DNA of 64,000 nt, taken from assembly GCA_948567375.1 (NCBI GenBank), contig OX419756.1:39410552-39474551 (forward strand), read 5' to 3'. A program made the position numbers and the translations under genes. The notes under the pieces are model-generated. The model saw nothing but the letters and a program-made list of their open reading frames with translations. It did no database searches and was not told the origin of the DNA. Shown here in pieces: positions 12,632-25,100 of the stretch. Each line of letters opens with the position of its first letter. Positions within the stretch are counted from its first letter, which is position 1. Source of the stretch: Lunularia cruciata. Lineage: Eukaryota > Streptophyta > Marchantiopsida > Lunulariales > Lunulariaceae.

Positions 12632-15600
12632 CTATTCAGGCTTGTACCCAAAGAAAAGACCCCACTTTTGCTCACCTCGAGCACATCTCTTCAGCTTAGA
12701 TTCCCATCCATCGACAATGTAGTTGTAGTCTTGCTGCACATTCCGAAATATCATGTCAGAATCTTAAATGTAACGTCGGTTTCCCGTTGAAAACTTCAAT
12801 ATTTGTTCCTACAAGAAATTTACGTTGCAGAAGTGAAAGCAGAAACGCTTGCGTGTTAATGACTCCCATATAATCACCTCCGAGAAGTCCGCGACAAACT
12901 TCTGTTTCGTCTCTCTAGTAACTTCCAGTTCAGCATTCAGAATCTCGACGAACTGCGCACGGGGCAATGCATAGAGTACATACATATAAGTTCTGAGTTC
13001 AGTGTGAACACCTCGTGCGTGAAGAGTTCATGACAAAGATAACAAGCAGTACAAGCAGCTCATACACAGGCAGTGCGTCAACTACCTGATTAGTGCGGTC
13101 TTCGGCGAGGACGTTGACGAACCCCGCATCTTCTAGCATCTGCAGGAGAAAATTGCAGCGAGAATATCAGAATGCAGTTGACGATAGCTCTCTTTCATTC
13201 ATCATGTTAAAGGTGCCGTGGACATTCTATTTAAGACCTTACCCTGCCGTAAGCTGGCACGTCATGCAGATCATAACCACGCTGCTTGATATACGCAGCG
13301 AAGTCCTCAGAAGGTTCACCCTCTGCTCTGCAGTAGTCGCTGATCAGCACTCGGCCACCAGGTTTTAGGTAGTTGAAGAATCTCTTGAACAGGGCAGGTT
13401 TGTCCTGTGAAAGGAGATGAATGTCAGGACTCTCTCTCAAATAGTGTTTGAAATCCAAGCGTATTCTTCTCATAACATCTCGATCTCCTTATAACAACTT
13501 TACGTGAACAGAAAATCGGCGACCCTCAAGTTGATGAGTGCGGTCGGCACCTATACTAGGGAGCCAGATTTATTTATGGTCATTAATACAGAAGACTACA
13601 TTACCTGAATGTGTAGTATTGTATCCCTACTGTAAACAACGTCGAAAAAATCTTTCGGGTAATCCTTCGTGGTACAATCAGCAACTTCAAACTGGCATGT
13701 AAGATTCAGTCCAATTGCTCGCTCCAACGCGATGGATATCATGTTCACAGAGAGATCAATGCCGATGACCTCGACGTCATACTTGTCTGCCATGTAGAAA
13801 TCACCACCTCCAATACCACAACCCACATCCAAGACAGTATTTCCGGCCTTCAAGTTGAGCATATCCACGAACTCCTCCGTTGTTTCTGCAAGATCCGCAA
13901 GCAACATTACAGATCACCTTGACCAAACAGGAGAATTCCTTCACTTATCTTGCAGAACAAGCAGAGAACTCGCCCAGGCACGAACGTACTTATTCCACCA
14001 GTACTGACGAATCCTTCACCGAAGATACGTTCATAGCGCAGAATGCCAGTCTTCGTGTACTGGACCGTGTCCAAAAACTGTTGGAATCCTTTGTTTAAAG
14101 GTCCATCAGACTCGGTTTTCTGCCATAACCAGCACACCTGCATGGCATGAAATCATTTTGAAAGTTAAAGACAATGTTCATAATCTTTGAGGGGGCCCTC
14201 ACTTTCAAAACTAGCAAGGTAAGCGACTTTCCTCTTTCTCCATCTTAGCCAGGTGCAACTTTAACCTATTTGAAACGGACTTTTATCATACCACATACCT
14301 GATTTTGGTTCTTCTTGTTCTTAACATATGCTCCAACACATTTCGAGTTTATCAGTTTAAACTCGGAAAACCTTCCGTTCTCTTCCGCCATACATTCCTC
14401 GCAGATCTGTGTAAAGGCAGCACATCAGTTCATGTACAAATTACGTCTCCAGATATCAACCACTTAGAAAGAGGACATATTTTACGGGAATTAAGGGCTG
14501 ACCTTGTGATAGAAGCCGGGAGAACGGTAATGGGTTGGATTGTTTTGGCGTTTATGGTCTCCAGATTGATGGAAGCAAGATTCACGGAAGAAGAAATGGC
14601 CTCCTGGTTTGATCCACTTCAGCACCCTGGATACCAGAGTTTTCACCTTCAGGCCAGTCAACACAATACGTTAACACCTACAAGAGCTGTTAACCACAAC
14701 AACCAAGTCACATCATGCATTTCTACTGCGTACGATGGTTGCATGCAAAGGAGTAGGTAGACAATTTTGCGCTATTGGTAATCTAAACAGGCCTAGTGAC
14801 ATGCTGGGTCAGATTCAAATCGGAAGGGCATTGATCCCTGTTATACCTCTTCATCTGATAAATACATAAGGAGCCAGTTGGAGAAAACAAGATCGGCAGA
14901 CTCTGCTGGGATGTCCAGGCCTTCGGAGGTCACATCGGCACATAAGAATCGTATGTTCTTGTAGTGGCCGTTTGCCTCCTTGTTCTGCAGAAAGGATCCC
15001 AGTATTTCCTCAGGCAAATGTCACCAAAGACAATTCTCAAGGGATAGAGCAAGCAACAACAACAGGACTTACAACTCTAACCTCAGCGATAAAAAGCATG
15101 AAATTCTCGCATCACATTCCATCTTATTGTGTACCTTTGACGTCGCGTTCTCCATGAAGTCACACGCGAGAACATCGCCTGCAGTTTTGGCAAGCTCTCC
15201 GGTGAAGCGACCAATCCCAGCACCGAGCTCAATGACGGACTTCCCATGGACATCAGGGATCGATGATAGGATCTGTGACAATCAATGCGATTCAGTGAGG
15301 TAGTTAAAGATTGGTGCAAATATCCCGGCTGCAACACTACACGTAGGCTAGAAGGTATGAGTGGCAAAACTGACTGGTACCCAACATCTAATGTCGTAAG
15401 GCGAATAGCTCAGTACTGTAAGGATGTGACAATACAACGGAAAAGAAACTGGTGGTCTTCCTTTGGAAATCTTGCGTGCAATCCAGTGTCCAACTTCTAC
15501 CAATTTGACCACATTCCGTGAATGGTAGTAAATTTAGCTGACATGCACATGTTTTCTTTGGATATTAGGACATGAGAGCAGAAGCCGTTCGAAGAACGGG

Positions 15601-17324
15601 GGATCCAGAGCTCATCAAATGCAAATGAAATGTAGATGAAATGGCAACAAAATGAAAGCAGAACTGACTAAGAAACATGCGAATAGTAGATGAAATCTAG
15701 ATCATAAAAAGCATGTATTATCAAGCAACGATTATATACTACATGTAGAGACACCGTGCACCAAGGTGTACTGAGGAAACGAAGAATCATCTCATATCAA
15801 GAAATCTGGAAATAAGCGAATGTAAAACAAGTGGAAACCAAACTGAATGAATGGAAAACTAATTGGGTGAAACCAAACCCGGGATTTCGGGTATGAAAAA
15901 GTAGAGTGGAAATCCTTCTTTGAACGATTTCCACTCTGCTTGACTTCCCCCGTTAGGGGAAGTAAATTAGAGTATGGCGGTAAGGGACTGGATAGAGTAT
16001 ATCACTGCATGCACTACGGACGCATGAGTCCTGAAACGCTGAAACAGCCAGAGGAAGGATAAAGCGGCCATAGAAAGCCTCCCCGAAAGCACGTAGACTT
16101 CATCAGTGCCAAACGTAGTGCCGAAATAGCTGAGCGAATGTCAGTACTCCTCGAACCGAGTTTCTGTTCAAAAGCTAATGAGTGCCATGTAAACATGATA
16201 TGTGCAAATCGAGATGAGTGATAAATCCGTAAAGGAGATAAGTGAATCGAACAGATCAAATGTAAGGCTAAGCACCAACGAAATATAAATATTGCATGAT
16301 CAATAGCAGTAGAAAACTGATATACTTGATGTAATCGATAAGCGCTAAGCAAAGCATGTAGCGAAATAGAGCATAACATGTAATCGAAGACCACCCCGCA
16401 AGACTTGAAAGATTAAGTGAACATGTTTTCTTTGGATAGTGGACATCCTGAGACCCAAACTCGAAGAAATTATTATGAACGAGAAACAAATCGCCAATTC
16501 ACCAGATTCAGCCGTGTGCAAGATGGGAGTTAATTCACCTCCGGTCTTTCTTCCTTGTCAAGCTTCTGAGCCTGACTGTCAAGCATCATGGCTTCGATGC
16601 TCAGCTCCACTGTGTGCTCCTTCCAGTAAGAGCTTTGCAAGGATCTCTCATCTGGCCACGCAAGTAAGTAATCAATATAAGGATCGCCAACCACTTAAGT
16701 ACAACGACTTGATGGAAATTCGACTGCATATACTTCCAGAGCCTTGAAGAATATACGGTCAGACAATAAAGGATATCCTCCTAATAGTAATACGCTACAA
16801 CTAGAAACTGTGTTTATGATTTTCTTGTATCCCAGATGTAAGCTCATGTGACGTTTGACAGAATAACTAATCCATTAGTATATTCGAGTGGATCCTGATA
16901 CTGCTGCTGACAGGCGACCGTATCACAGGTTCTTGTAGGACCGGTCGGGTTCTTTCCCCGATCAATCGTCCATGTTTTACACTTGTGTCACAAAGAAAGG
17001 CAGAGAGAAAGGCGTTTTAGACCGCGGAGAATGCTCTAACTCCGTGAGAATTGGATGCTACTACGGCGCAACCTACGTTCATCATAAGGTCCAGACTTCG
17101 TATACAAAACTGGAAGAAGAAGAGAAGTTCTTCTGTCAGTCCTCTCTTCCAAAATCATGTGCAATGAAGTCCTCGACGAGCAACTCAAGGAAGATCGGCG
17201 GAGGGCATGCAATGGGGGTTTCCTCCACTCGACAAGACATCGCACTCACAGAACAGTTTAAGACAGCATTCAGCTCGTAGGCAATCCATAGAGTTAGGAG
17301 CTGACAATTACCAGTGATGGTCAT
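12632..17324 (-). CDS. NMT1: Phosphoethanolamine N-methyltransferase
   Basis: Exons: 17324..17312, 16651..16539, 15272..15135, 14984..14847, 14646..14503, 14406..14299, 14137..13990, 13885..13605, 13404..13243, 13139..13086, 12952..12878 and 12733..12632, giving 491 residues, the usual plant length. The enzyme methylates phosphoethanolamine to phosphocholine with S-adenosylmethionine in three steps. It has the tandem methyltransferase architecture of plants: domain 1 with [13 protein letters not shown] (from residue 57) and [12 protein letters not shown] (123-134), domain 2 with [11 protein letters not shown] (285-295), DTILHIQDKPALF and [11 protein letters not shown], and the C-terminal DYNYIVDGW. 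All exon phases agree. The first exon (13 nt) is inferred: it is the nearest ATG with a GTAATT donor in the right phase. The intron 15273-16538 carries a repeat insertion. The donor after DFSE is GTGATT, which is weak. Confidence 0.92.
15570..16430 (+). repeat. Modules B/A/E repeat insertion in NMT1 intron
   Basis: Within the intron 15273-16538 lie, in order: a B-type hairpin end (CCGTTC-GAA-GAACGG at 15585-15599, followed by GGATCCAGAGCTCATC), a module A segment (about 15990-16190, words CTTCATCAGTGCC and GTAGCTGAGCG-like) and a module E segment (about 16190-16410). Module E also occurs at 40900-41130 (shared word AATCGATAAGCGCTAAGCAAA). The copy is antisense to nothing coding and does not disturb the splice sites seen. 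Confidence 0.75.
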
Positions 17325-17555
17325 GGTTAAGGATCTTGAATTCTGAAGACTAGTGTAGACCTTCGACTATGCCGTACGAGGTGACAACCGTGCTTGGACC
17401 GGTTTTCCGGAGGATTTAGGATGCTCCGAGGTTGAACTCTGGCGAATCCCAACTCTTGATACAAGTGAAGAATCAGAACATTGAACGAGGGAAACTCAAA
17501 CGGCTCTAACGTTTAGTACAAAGATTTTTTCTCCTGAAGAGACAGCGACCGCGCT

Positions 17556-17633
17556 TCAAGATCCCTCAATGGCAAGACGAGACCGCGAGAAGCTGCGCGA
17601 TCGCTTATTATTGCTGCTCCCCCTCTGCCGCAT
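17556..17633 (-). CDS. Upstream ORF (25 aa) in NMT1 leader
   Basis: An ATG at 17633 opens a frame of 25 codons ending at TGA (17556), about 230 nt upstream of the inferred main ATG. The peptide is serine- and arginine-rich (KRSRSFSRSR in its centre). Plant phosphoethanolamine N-methyltransferase transcripts are known to carry a conserved upstream ORF of about 25 codons that represses translation when choline or phosphocholine is abundant. Position and length fit that element. I cannot align the peptide here, so the match is by position, length and composition. Only one other ATG lies between it and the main start: a minimal ATG-TTC-TGA at 17479-17481. Confidence 0.6.
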   Translation of the reverse strand: MRQRGSSNNKRSRSFSRSRLAIEGS

Positions 17634-20600
17634 TGGCCGCTTGTCTCCAATCGACCTTCTGTTTCGACTACGGTAGTGCTCGTGAAATGGAATTGTGTCC
17701 CCTTTTATCCCTGAAGAGCATTAGATGGTCCCAATTTGCTGATGATGCAGTATGCTCCGCATCTGAAGGACACCAAACCTCCGAATATCAAAACTGAGAA
17801 TTCTAAGTACAGTCTTTGACTCAACCCACGGGAACGGATTGTCCATCTCCTCAATTGAACCCGGCAAAATTCAAGAGGAAATGAACTACGTTCTTACTAA
17901 CGACAGTGTCGGGCTCTCATTGGTTACCACCATCCTCGAACACTGCATGAGAAGTCAAATCTAGCCCGTGGGTCCCCCTACTTCCATTCCTCAAATTTCG
18001 ACACGTTCATACGAGACACACTGCAACATCGACCTCTCCCGCTACAGAACAATCGACCTATTAAAGGCTTGTTCCATTTATTTAAAGCTGACAGCCACGT
18101 GTAACATTCATCCATGGAAACTCCCCTCCTATTGTTACACAAAGTCTCCCCGCACCATTGTTGCCTGGAATCAGACCAGCCCTGATAAACCGAGCAACTT
18201 ACCAAAGTGTGACGCAGTCCATATCGTCCGTCTTCAGCGAAACGCCGATAATACTTACTGTACCTTCTCGGAGCCGCACGATTTTCCCTCTCAGTGCCAA
18301 TTCCTCAATCGCTTCACTCAAATTACACTGTACAATTAACCTGTCAACAATTTGAGTAGGGAAAGAGGCGATCGCGTAGGAAAAGCGAAGGATGGGAAGA
18401 CCCCATCAAGCCGTACAAGGGAGGGAAAAAAAGGTAACATGGGGCTAAGCCCCAATAGAGTCTATATGAGAAGTTTGAGTAGGTAAAGTAAGACAATAGG
18501 AGTAGGTTATCGAGTAGTGACAACTACTCGATATCACAATTTTCCCTCACCCCGTCACGGATTCTTCCTCCTCCTCATCCTCCTGTCACCGCAATGGGCC
18601 AGATCAGATTCAGGTAAACTTGATTCAGCAACAGATTCTTGCGCGGATGAATGGCTCCAGAATATGCATTGAATATCTACTGCTAACTTTCCATGCTTTT
18701 CGCTCCATTCGTTCCATTTATCATCGCAGCTCCTATACGCTACTCGCTGAGATTCTGAATCTACAAAGGTGCATTTACAGTCCCGCTTTCATTGGACCCG
18801 CCCCATGGCTTACCAGGTATCAACCAATCGTGTTCGAGCTACCGCATTGGCTGGGTAAAGCCACCCGGGTTAGCCAGTCGGCAGAATTTACATTGTCGAT
18901 TGGACCCACTGACGCTGTATGATGATTGGCAGATCAAGCCAGTAACCAGAGTAGATTCCTCCGACGACTGACTTGGACTCTTGGACAAAACAAGTACAGA
19001 CCGCTGTACAGTAGCCTTATCTGTACCCATGCGTATGGTCGACAAGCCAGGAGTGAAAACTCAAAGCCCATCTGACGGAAAGGGACTAGGGGTTTCAACC
19101 CGCAAAGGTTACCTGGGGTTAAAGTCAGGTAAACTTGAAACTCAGGAGCACACAGTACCTTTATGTCGTTAGCTTGGCCCACACATGAATTTTACGAAAT
19201 ATGACAAAATATAGTTTTAGTGCATCATGCTCTGTCTCTAGTCTATGAAGCAAATCGGCATGTAATACAAGAAAAGATAAACTAATTCAAGTATAGTAAG
19301 CAATTATCGGCTTGTAAAGGTAAGTAAGATGGTTTGCTGAGTTTGCATCTCCTCCGAATTCTTCACTGGAGCTCGTGACATGGATTGATAGATAGCATCG
19401 TCAGTGGATTACATATGTCTTTGGCATTCTTTTGCATGTGTTGATGGCACAACTTGTCGAAGATGTGCGGCTTCTAACTGTATGATGTTCATGGCATAAG
19501 CTGGGATTTGAGTGATCCATGTACTACTACTCCCCTCCGTGGATCGTGCATCAATACCCAAAACATCGTGTTACGAAAATATTGCTTGTGCAGAAAAGTG
19601 ATGACACAACAAAGCACCGCAGAAAAAACACCACACAATATACCGAAAAAAATAAATATTTATTTAGTTATTCATATGGGCCTTGTAACTGAGGGTTTGA
19701 CACATTGATATGCACTCATTCAAAAACTTGATTGAGTCAGATTGAGCTGCACGGGCAGAGAAAGACTTTTGATTTCACAGTGTTCGAGAGCCTTGCACAA
19801 TTGAAACTGAAACATATTTTAACTTTCAATTTAACACAATTTTGATTTTTGAATTATCAACCTCATTAGATCACCTGACACATCCGAAGTGACAGCTTAT
19901 CAACAACAACATTGATACGATTCATTTCCTTCGCTTTTAGGCGTACTTGCTGTGTACACATGCCTTGCATGTATGGATTCATTCAGTATTTCAATTGTGT
20001 GCCCATGATATGCAATCATCGTTAACGACGGGACTGATTCAAGTACTTTTCCTGGGGAGCGTGATAAGCGAGTTCGCTAGTTAAAGTTATCTCCGCTTGA
20101 TAAACTCATCTTCGATCCTCATTTTGAATCTGCTAAACTCATCTTTGACGGCCCTTTCTTTACTGATTTGACACTCTACTACCTTGCTCTTTCTCCCTTA
20201 GCCTCATCTTTTGTTACTTAAATTGATAGATGTATCGTTTCTCTAGGCCTCGTGTACTCAAGTCCTAGCTTGCTCGGTTTCCCACCGCATGATGGATTTT
20301 ATAAACTGAGTTGCGCTTTCTCTTACCCATCAATTCACATCTTCCACGAGACAGGTGACCTTCTTACCTCTGTATGTGGAGAACAGTCATGTGGAAAAAT
20401 GGAAAAAGAATTCTCTACTCTCTCCATGCATCCGTCGATTCAAAGAAATGGAGACCAAAAGGTACCCACTAAAGTAAAAAATTGGTCTGAAATGAATCTA
20501 CATAGAAGTTGACTGTCTGCACTCCAAAAGGTCGATATGACAATATTTTATGTTATATCTGATTCTTTGGTTCGGGGAGAATGATGTACTTGCCCGCAAA

Positions 20601-22124
20601 TTTGGCTTGTGGGTTCATTTGGCTTGTGGGTACAACAGAGGTTCGCTTTAGTGACGACTGCGTGGACCCCTCCCTTATCATGCACAGGCTTCAATCTACG
20701 TTTCTGGGTTCTTGCCAGAAAGATCGGTTCCGATTCCGCTCTTCCGTTCGCTGTTTTCGGGGGTCACACCAACCTGGTGTTTCTTATTTGCTTTGCTTCA
20801 CTCCATGGAACATCATCTGCTTCCATGTCCTTGTGCTCAGATTGATAACACAGAGATATTAGGGAGTCCTGGTATTTCCAGCGAGGAAAGGGATGGACAC
20901 TGCTTACCCGCCTGAGGCCTGCAAAGGTCATTGCCGGACAGGGTTAATAAAATTTTCAGTTTCCTGTGAATCACGAAACGCGGCGTTGACGACTTTTCTC
21001 TCCCAGGACGCAGTGCAGATCTGCAGGTTCGTTTGGACAATCAGTTGTTATGGTTGGGAACTGATAATGACGTCAGTTGTGGGGCAATGTACATTTCGGT
21101 ATTTCCTCGTACGATGCACCCTGCGTTCTCGATTTCAGGTTCACTCATCGAGGCGGAGTACGCTAGTCTAAGAACCAACTCATCATCTTGGCAATGTGTG
21201 AGGCTTTCAACTTGCATCATTGTGCAGCCTAGACATTCGTTGTACTAAAGAAAGAGTAACCCAACCTGGCAGTGCCAAAATGACTACGGTAGTCTGGAGA
21301 AATCTGTCAGAGCACGGATACGTATTCACCTTGTTCCATGTTTTCAAAAGAGTGGACCGCACAACCCAGTACTCTTCACTTGGTATGGCCGATGAGTCCC
21401 ATCAGATTTTCCAGTAATATATTTGATGCAAGGTTTCCCAAGAAGTGCCTAAAAAGCTAACAAAACTCGAAGACCACATAGGAAGTAACTTTTGCACAAG
21501 TTGAAAATGGATTTCGAAGGGCAACTTTCATAAGGTTGACACCTCTCTAATGACAGTTTTTCCAAACTTCTGTCTGAGATTGTCTGTTTGGAAGTTTGAC
21601 AATACGCATCTGCAGGAGCTCTGAAGGAACTGTATGTTTGGATAGTCCTTGAAATCTGGTGTTCGACTACGTTTCGGAAATATTATGCATGGAGCTTGAT
21701 AATACGGATAATTGTCTAGAAGTTTTAGGACAGGATTCTGTGATAAAAGCGTCAAGCGCCAACTTTGGATCACACCAAGACTTTGTGTCTACTTATTGAA
21801 CACGATGATGTCACACAAATAATGGGTTGAAGAATTTGCACATATGCCATACTAAGATGAAGGTCCGCAAAGGTGTCATACCCTCATCTCCTGTGCAGTC
21901 TCCATCATCTTTCGCTTATTATTTTTATCTCTAGCTCCTCCAGAAGTCATAAAAGCACAAAATTGACTTGAGAGCAAATCGACGTGACCTAACTCCATTC
22001 CGAACTGCCATGGCTATTTCGTCCTCCAAGCCTATAATTTGATAGGGGAATAAGATGAGGGTACAGCCTAATCCTTGCTTCAGGGATGGTTAGGGGTGCA
22101 GGTAACAATCCCCCGCGATTCGCA
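17634..22124. other. Intergenic: NMT1 promoter side and ABC gene 3' flank
   Basis: No gene recognised over about 4.5 kb. The GC-richer part at 17560-18000 is probably NMT1 leader and promoter. A module D copy sits at 18360-18475. The remainder contains overlapping short open frames on both strands with no family resemblance. A possible alternative last exon of the ABC transporter could lie near 21895-21980, where the minus strand is open for about 26 lysine-rich codons, but I could not fit an in-phase acceptor. Confidence 0.4.
18360..18475 (+). repeat. Module D copy
   Basis: About 110 bp shared with 49672-49775 and, more distantly, 61765-61870. Common words are AAGACCCCATCAAGCCGTAC, AAGGGAGGGAAAAAAAGGTA and the palindrome TGGGGCTAAGCCCCA, followed by ATATGAGAA. 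Confidence 0.75.
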
Positions 22125-25100
22125 TTAACTACCAAATGATCCTACCTCATCGATTTCAGTACTGTTTTGTTGGTTCCAAAGTTGGGCATAGCGACCCCCT
22201 AATGCTAAAAGCACATCATGTGGTCCGCGTTCCACAACATGTCCACCCTCAAGTACCACAATCTGTTCAAATTATCACAGATCAATTAGATGCCTCCACT
22301 ATTACAAAAATGAAAATCCTTAAGAGCACAAGTTTGAGAAAACGGTCTCAAAAGACACTCTTTCAGCTGCCTAAAGTAGACAATCAATGTGCAATTTATT
22401 AGCGAAGTTTATTCAAAGGATAACTCAACGTTGAGTAATTGGTGAAGTACTAAATCAGTAGATCTTGTAACACACGTGGGAAGCTAGTAAATCACGATCA
22501 GAACATTGGCATGGAAAAAATTGCAAGGTTTGAAGTGAATTTACCTCATCACAATGCATGGCAGTAGTAAGACGATGTGCAATAAAAACAGCGGTTCGAT
22601 TTTGAGCCAATGACCTCAATGCCCCAAGAATTTCTCCTTCAGTTGTGCTATCTAAAGCACTTGTTGCCTCATCACAAAGTCTACAATCATCCAAGAAACA
22701 CTCAACTGTCATCACGATATCCTGCCTGAATACTATCAGCATTTGCTCTCTGTAAGTATGTAGACTTAATACCAAAGCTGGGCACCATGTACTTGTCTTA
22801 TCTCCTACTAAAATCCACATCAGAGCCATTAAAGAAGCACAGGAGCAACAACAAAGTGAGCTCGGTTCCACGATACCCTGGGAGGCCTATATGAATTACG
22901 AACTTGTTGAAGCTCACTCGCGTCTTGCTCATGTGCTATCTTAATGGGTGCTTCTCCTTCATACCATACGATTCTTAGAATCAAAAGAAAAGCATCCCCA
23001 GAAACAGATAGCAGCCAATACTGTGGCCTATGTTGTACATGGACGAGGGCAGCAAATGTCTGTCATGTCCCAGCAAATGTCAATTTGTAGGAAGCGAACG
23101 GCCAAGACACACAAGCGTTGTAAACCAGCAATAGTAGTTCTACTAAAAGTACACCAATACCTGAACCCACAGGTTTCCATTTAAAATACGATACACCAGA
23201 AGTAGATGCGAAAATGTGCAGCTCCTTATGGTTGTTAAGCTAAGGAGTGGAAGGAGAAAGAATGTACAATATTGGCGGAGCCTTCAAGAACGCTCGTGCT
23301 AAAGCCACCCGCTGTTTTTCACCACCGCTTAGCTGCGGCAACCAACTCAGAATAATCAAGATTTTGTATAGCTGCACTTGGTATAGCAATTTTGTATAGC
23401 AATTTTCCGTAACTTGGTAAACTTAAGGACTTAAATTTTTTCCAGCCACCAGCTCCTTCTACCTCTTTCTCTTCATTTTCTCACTACAATATTCTGTCCT
23501 TCATTATTACAAGTAAAACTACTTACCTTCAGACCTCGTTCTCCAACACGTGTTTGATATTGATCAGGAAACTGCATAACAACATCATGTATAGCTGCCT
23601 GTTTCGCAGCTTTGTACACCTATCAGAATCAACACTATTACTTTAGACAACGTATCCAACATAGATAATTGATGGATCTAAGAAGGGTTGTGACAAATAC
23701 ACCATACAAGTGTCCTGGTTTCATTGATGTGTACCTCTTCCTCTGTTGCGTCCATATTCCCATAGTGTATGTTGTAGAATATGGTGTCATTAAATAAAAC
23801 CTGCAATTAAACCCAACATTGGGTACAATAAATTAAGGCTCTCCAGAAAATAACTTCAAAGCGGAGAAAAAACAGGAATAGAGGGTGATAACCCTGCATA
23901 AATATGAACCATATGGTGAATAAACACAATATCGTCAAGATTAGCAGTGCAACACTACCGCCAAGCTTAGAAATAAACCTGGAAGAATTAAGATTCAACT
24001 ATGAGACTAAGAACTCTAATTACAAACTCTCTGTCAAGCAGAAATAAGCCCAGAACTTGGAACCAAGCTTTCGGACGGTGAGAAATGGGTACGTATGAGG
24101 TGTGCTTCAACTTACTGTGTCTTGTGGTACAACTGCGATAGACTTCCTCAAACTCTCAAGCGTCACATCTTTGATGTCTTGACCATCCACTCTAACCTGC
24201 AATTGGAGAACAATGCAAGTTTCTGTCAAGTTGGCCGCCTTCTCTCCTCTTCGTGATTACCTACCTACATGCACGTATTTGTCTCCCTGTCACTAACTAA
24301 TCAAGATGCGTTCTACTCCTTCCAGCCTCAGTCCATTGTATTCCCCTACATGAATTTCCTATGATAATTACGGCGGAACGGTGGGTAAATGTCCCGGTAA
24401 ATTACACAAGAAAGAAAGCTCAAAAGTCTCAGAACTTGCAATCCACGTACGGGGGGAGCTCAGTAGTATGACTTTGGACGGGAAAGACGACAGAGACACA
24501 CGACATTGAGCATGTTTGACCTTCCCAGGCACAATAGGTGATGAAAATTATAGTAACCATCGTTATCTTTCTTATTCAAGTTAATGCTGATTTACTGTGG
24601 GCTCCCCCAGCGTTCTGATTTCCGATGATTGTCGTGCAAGGACAGTAGTAGACATGTACTATGTGTACACTTACGGATCCAGACTGACAATCGAAGAAAC
24701 GGTAGATTAGCCGCAAAATTGTTGACTTCCCTACATTGAACCAAACAAAGATGTGAAGAGTGCACTGTAAGTCAAAAAACGTCTTTGGCTTATTGGGATG
24801 TTAGCTTGAAAGCAGGAAGACCATTACGACGTATGAGGTTCACTTCCACAAAGTCAAATAGAAAAACGCAAGTTGCGATCATCCACAGATCCACATGCTT
24901 CCAGTCCATTAACTGCAAGATCAAAGAACAATCCTCACCAGGAAACCAAATGATAGAAGTTTGGAACAAGTTAGAACACGAAAGTGTGAGTGAGGGACTT
25001 ACCACTTCCACTTGTACCAACGATAGCAACACTCTTCCCGGCTGGAACATCAAATGACACACCTCCCAAAATTGGCCGTTCTGACACGTACCCGAAGTGC

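Noticed and set aside
17569-17676. A 35-codon plus-strand ORF with a leucine-rich, very protein-like reading (DRLLLLLPLCRIG)
   Set aside because: It is antisense to the serine/arginine-rich 25-codon upstream ORF of NMT1. Its attractive composition is explained as the shadow of that strand.
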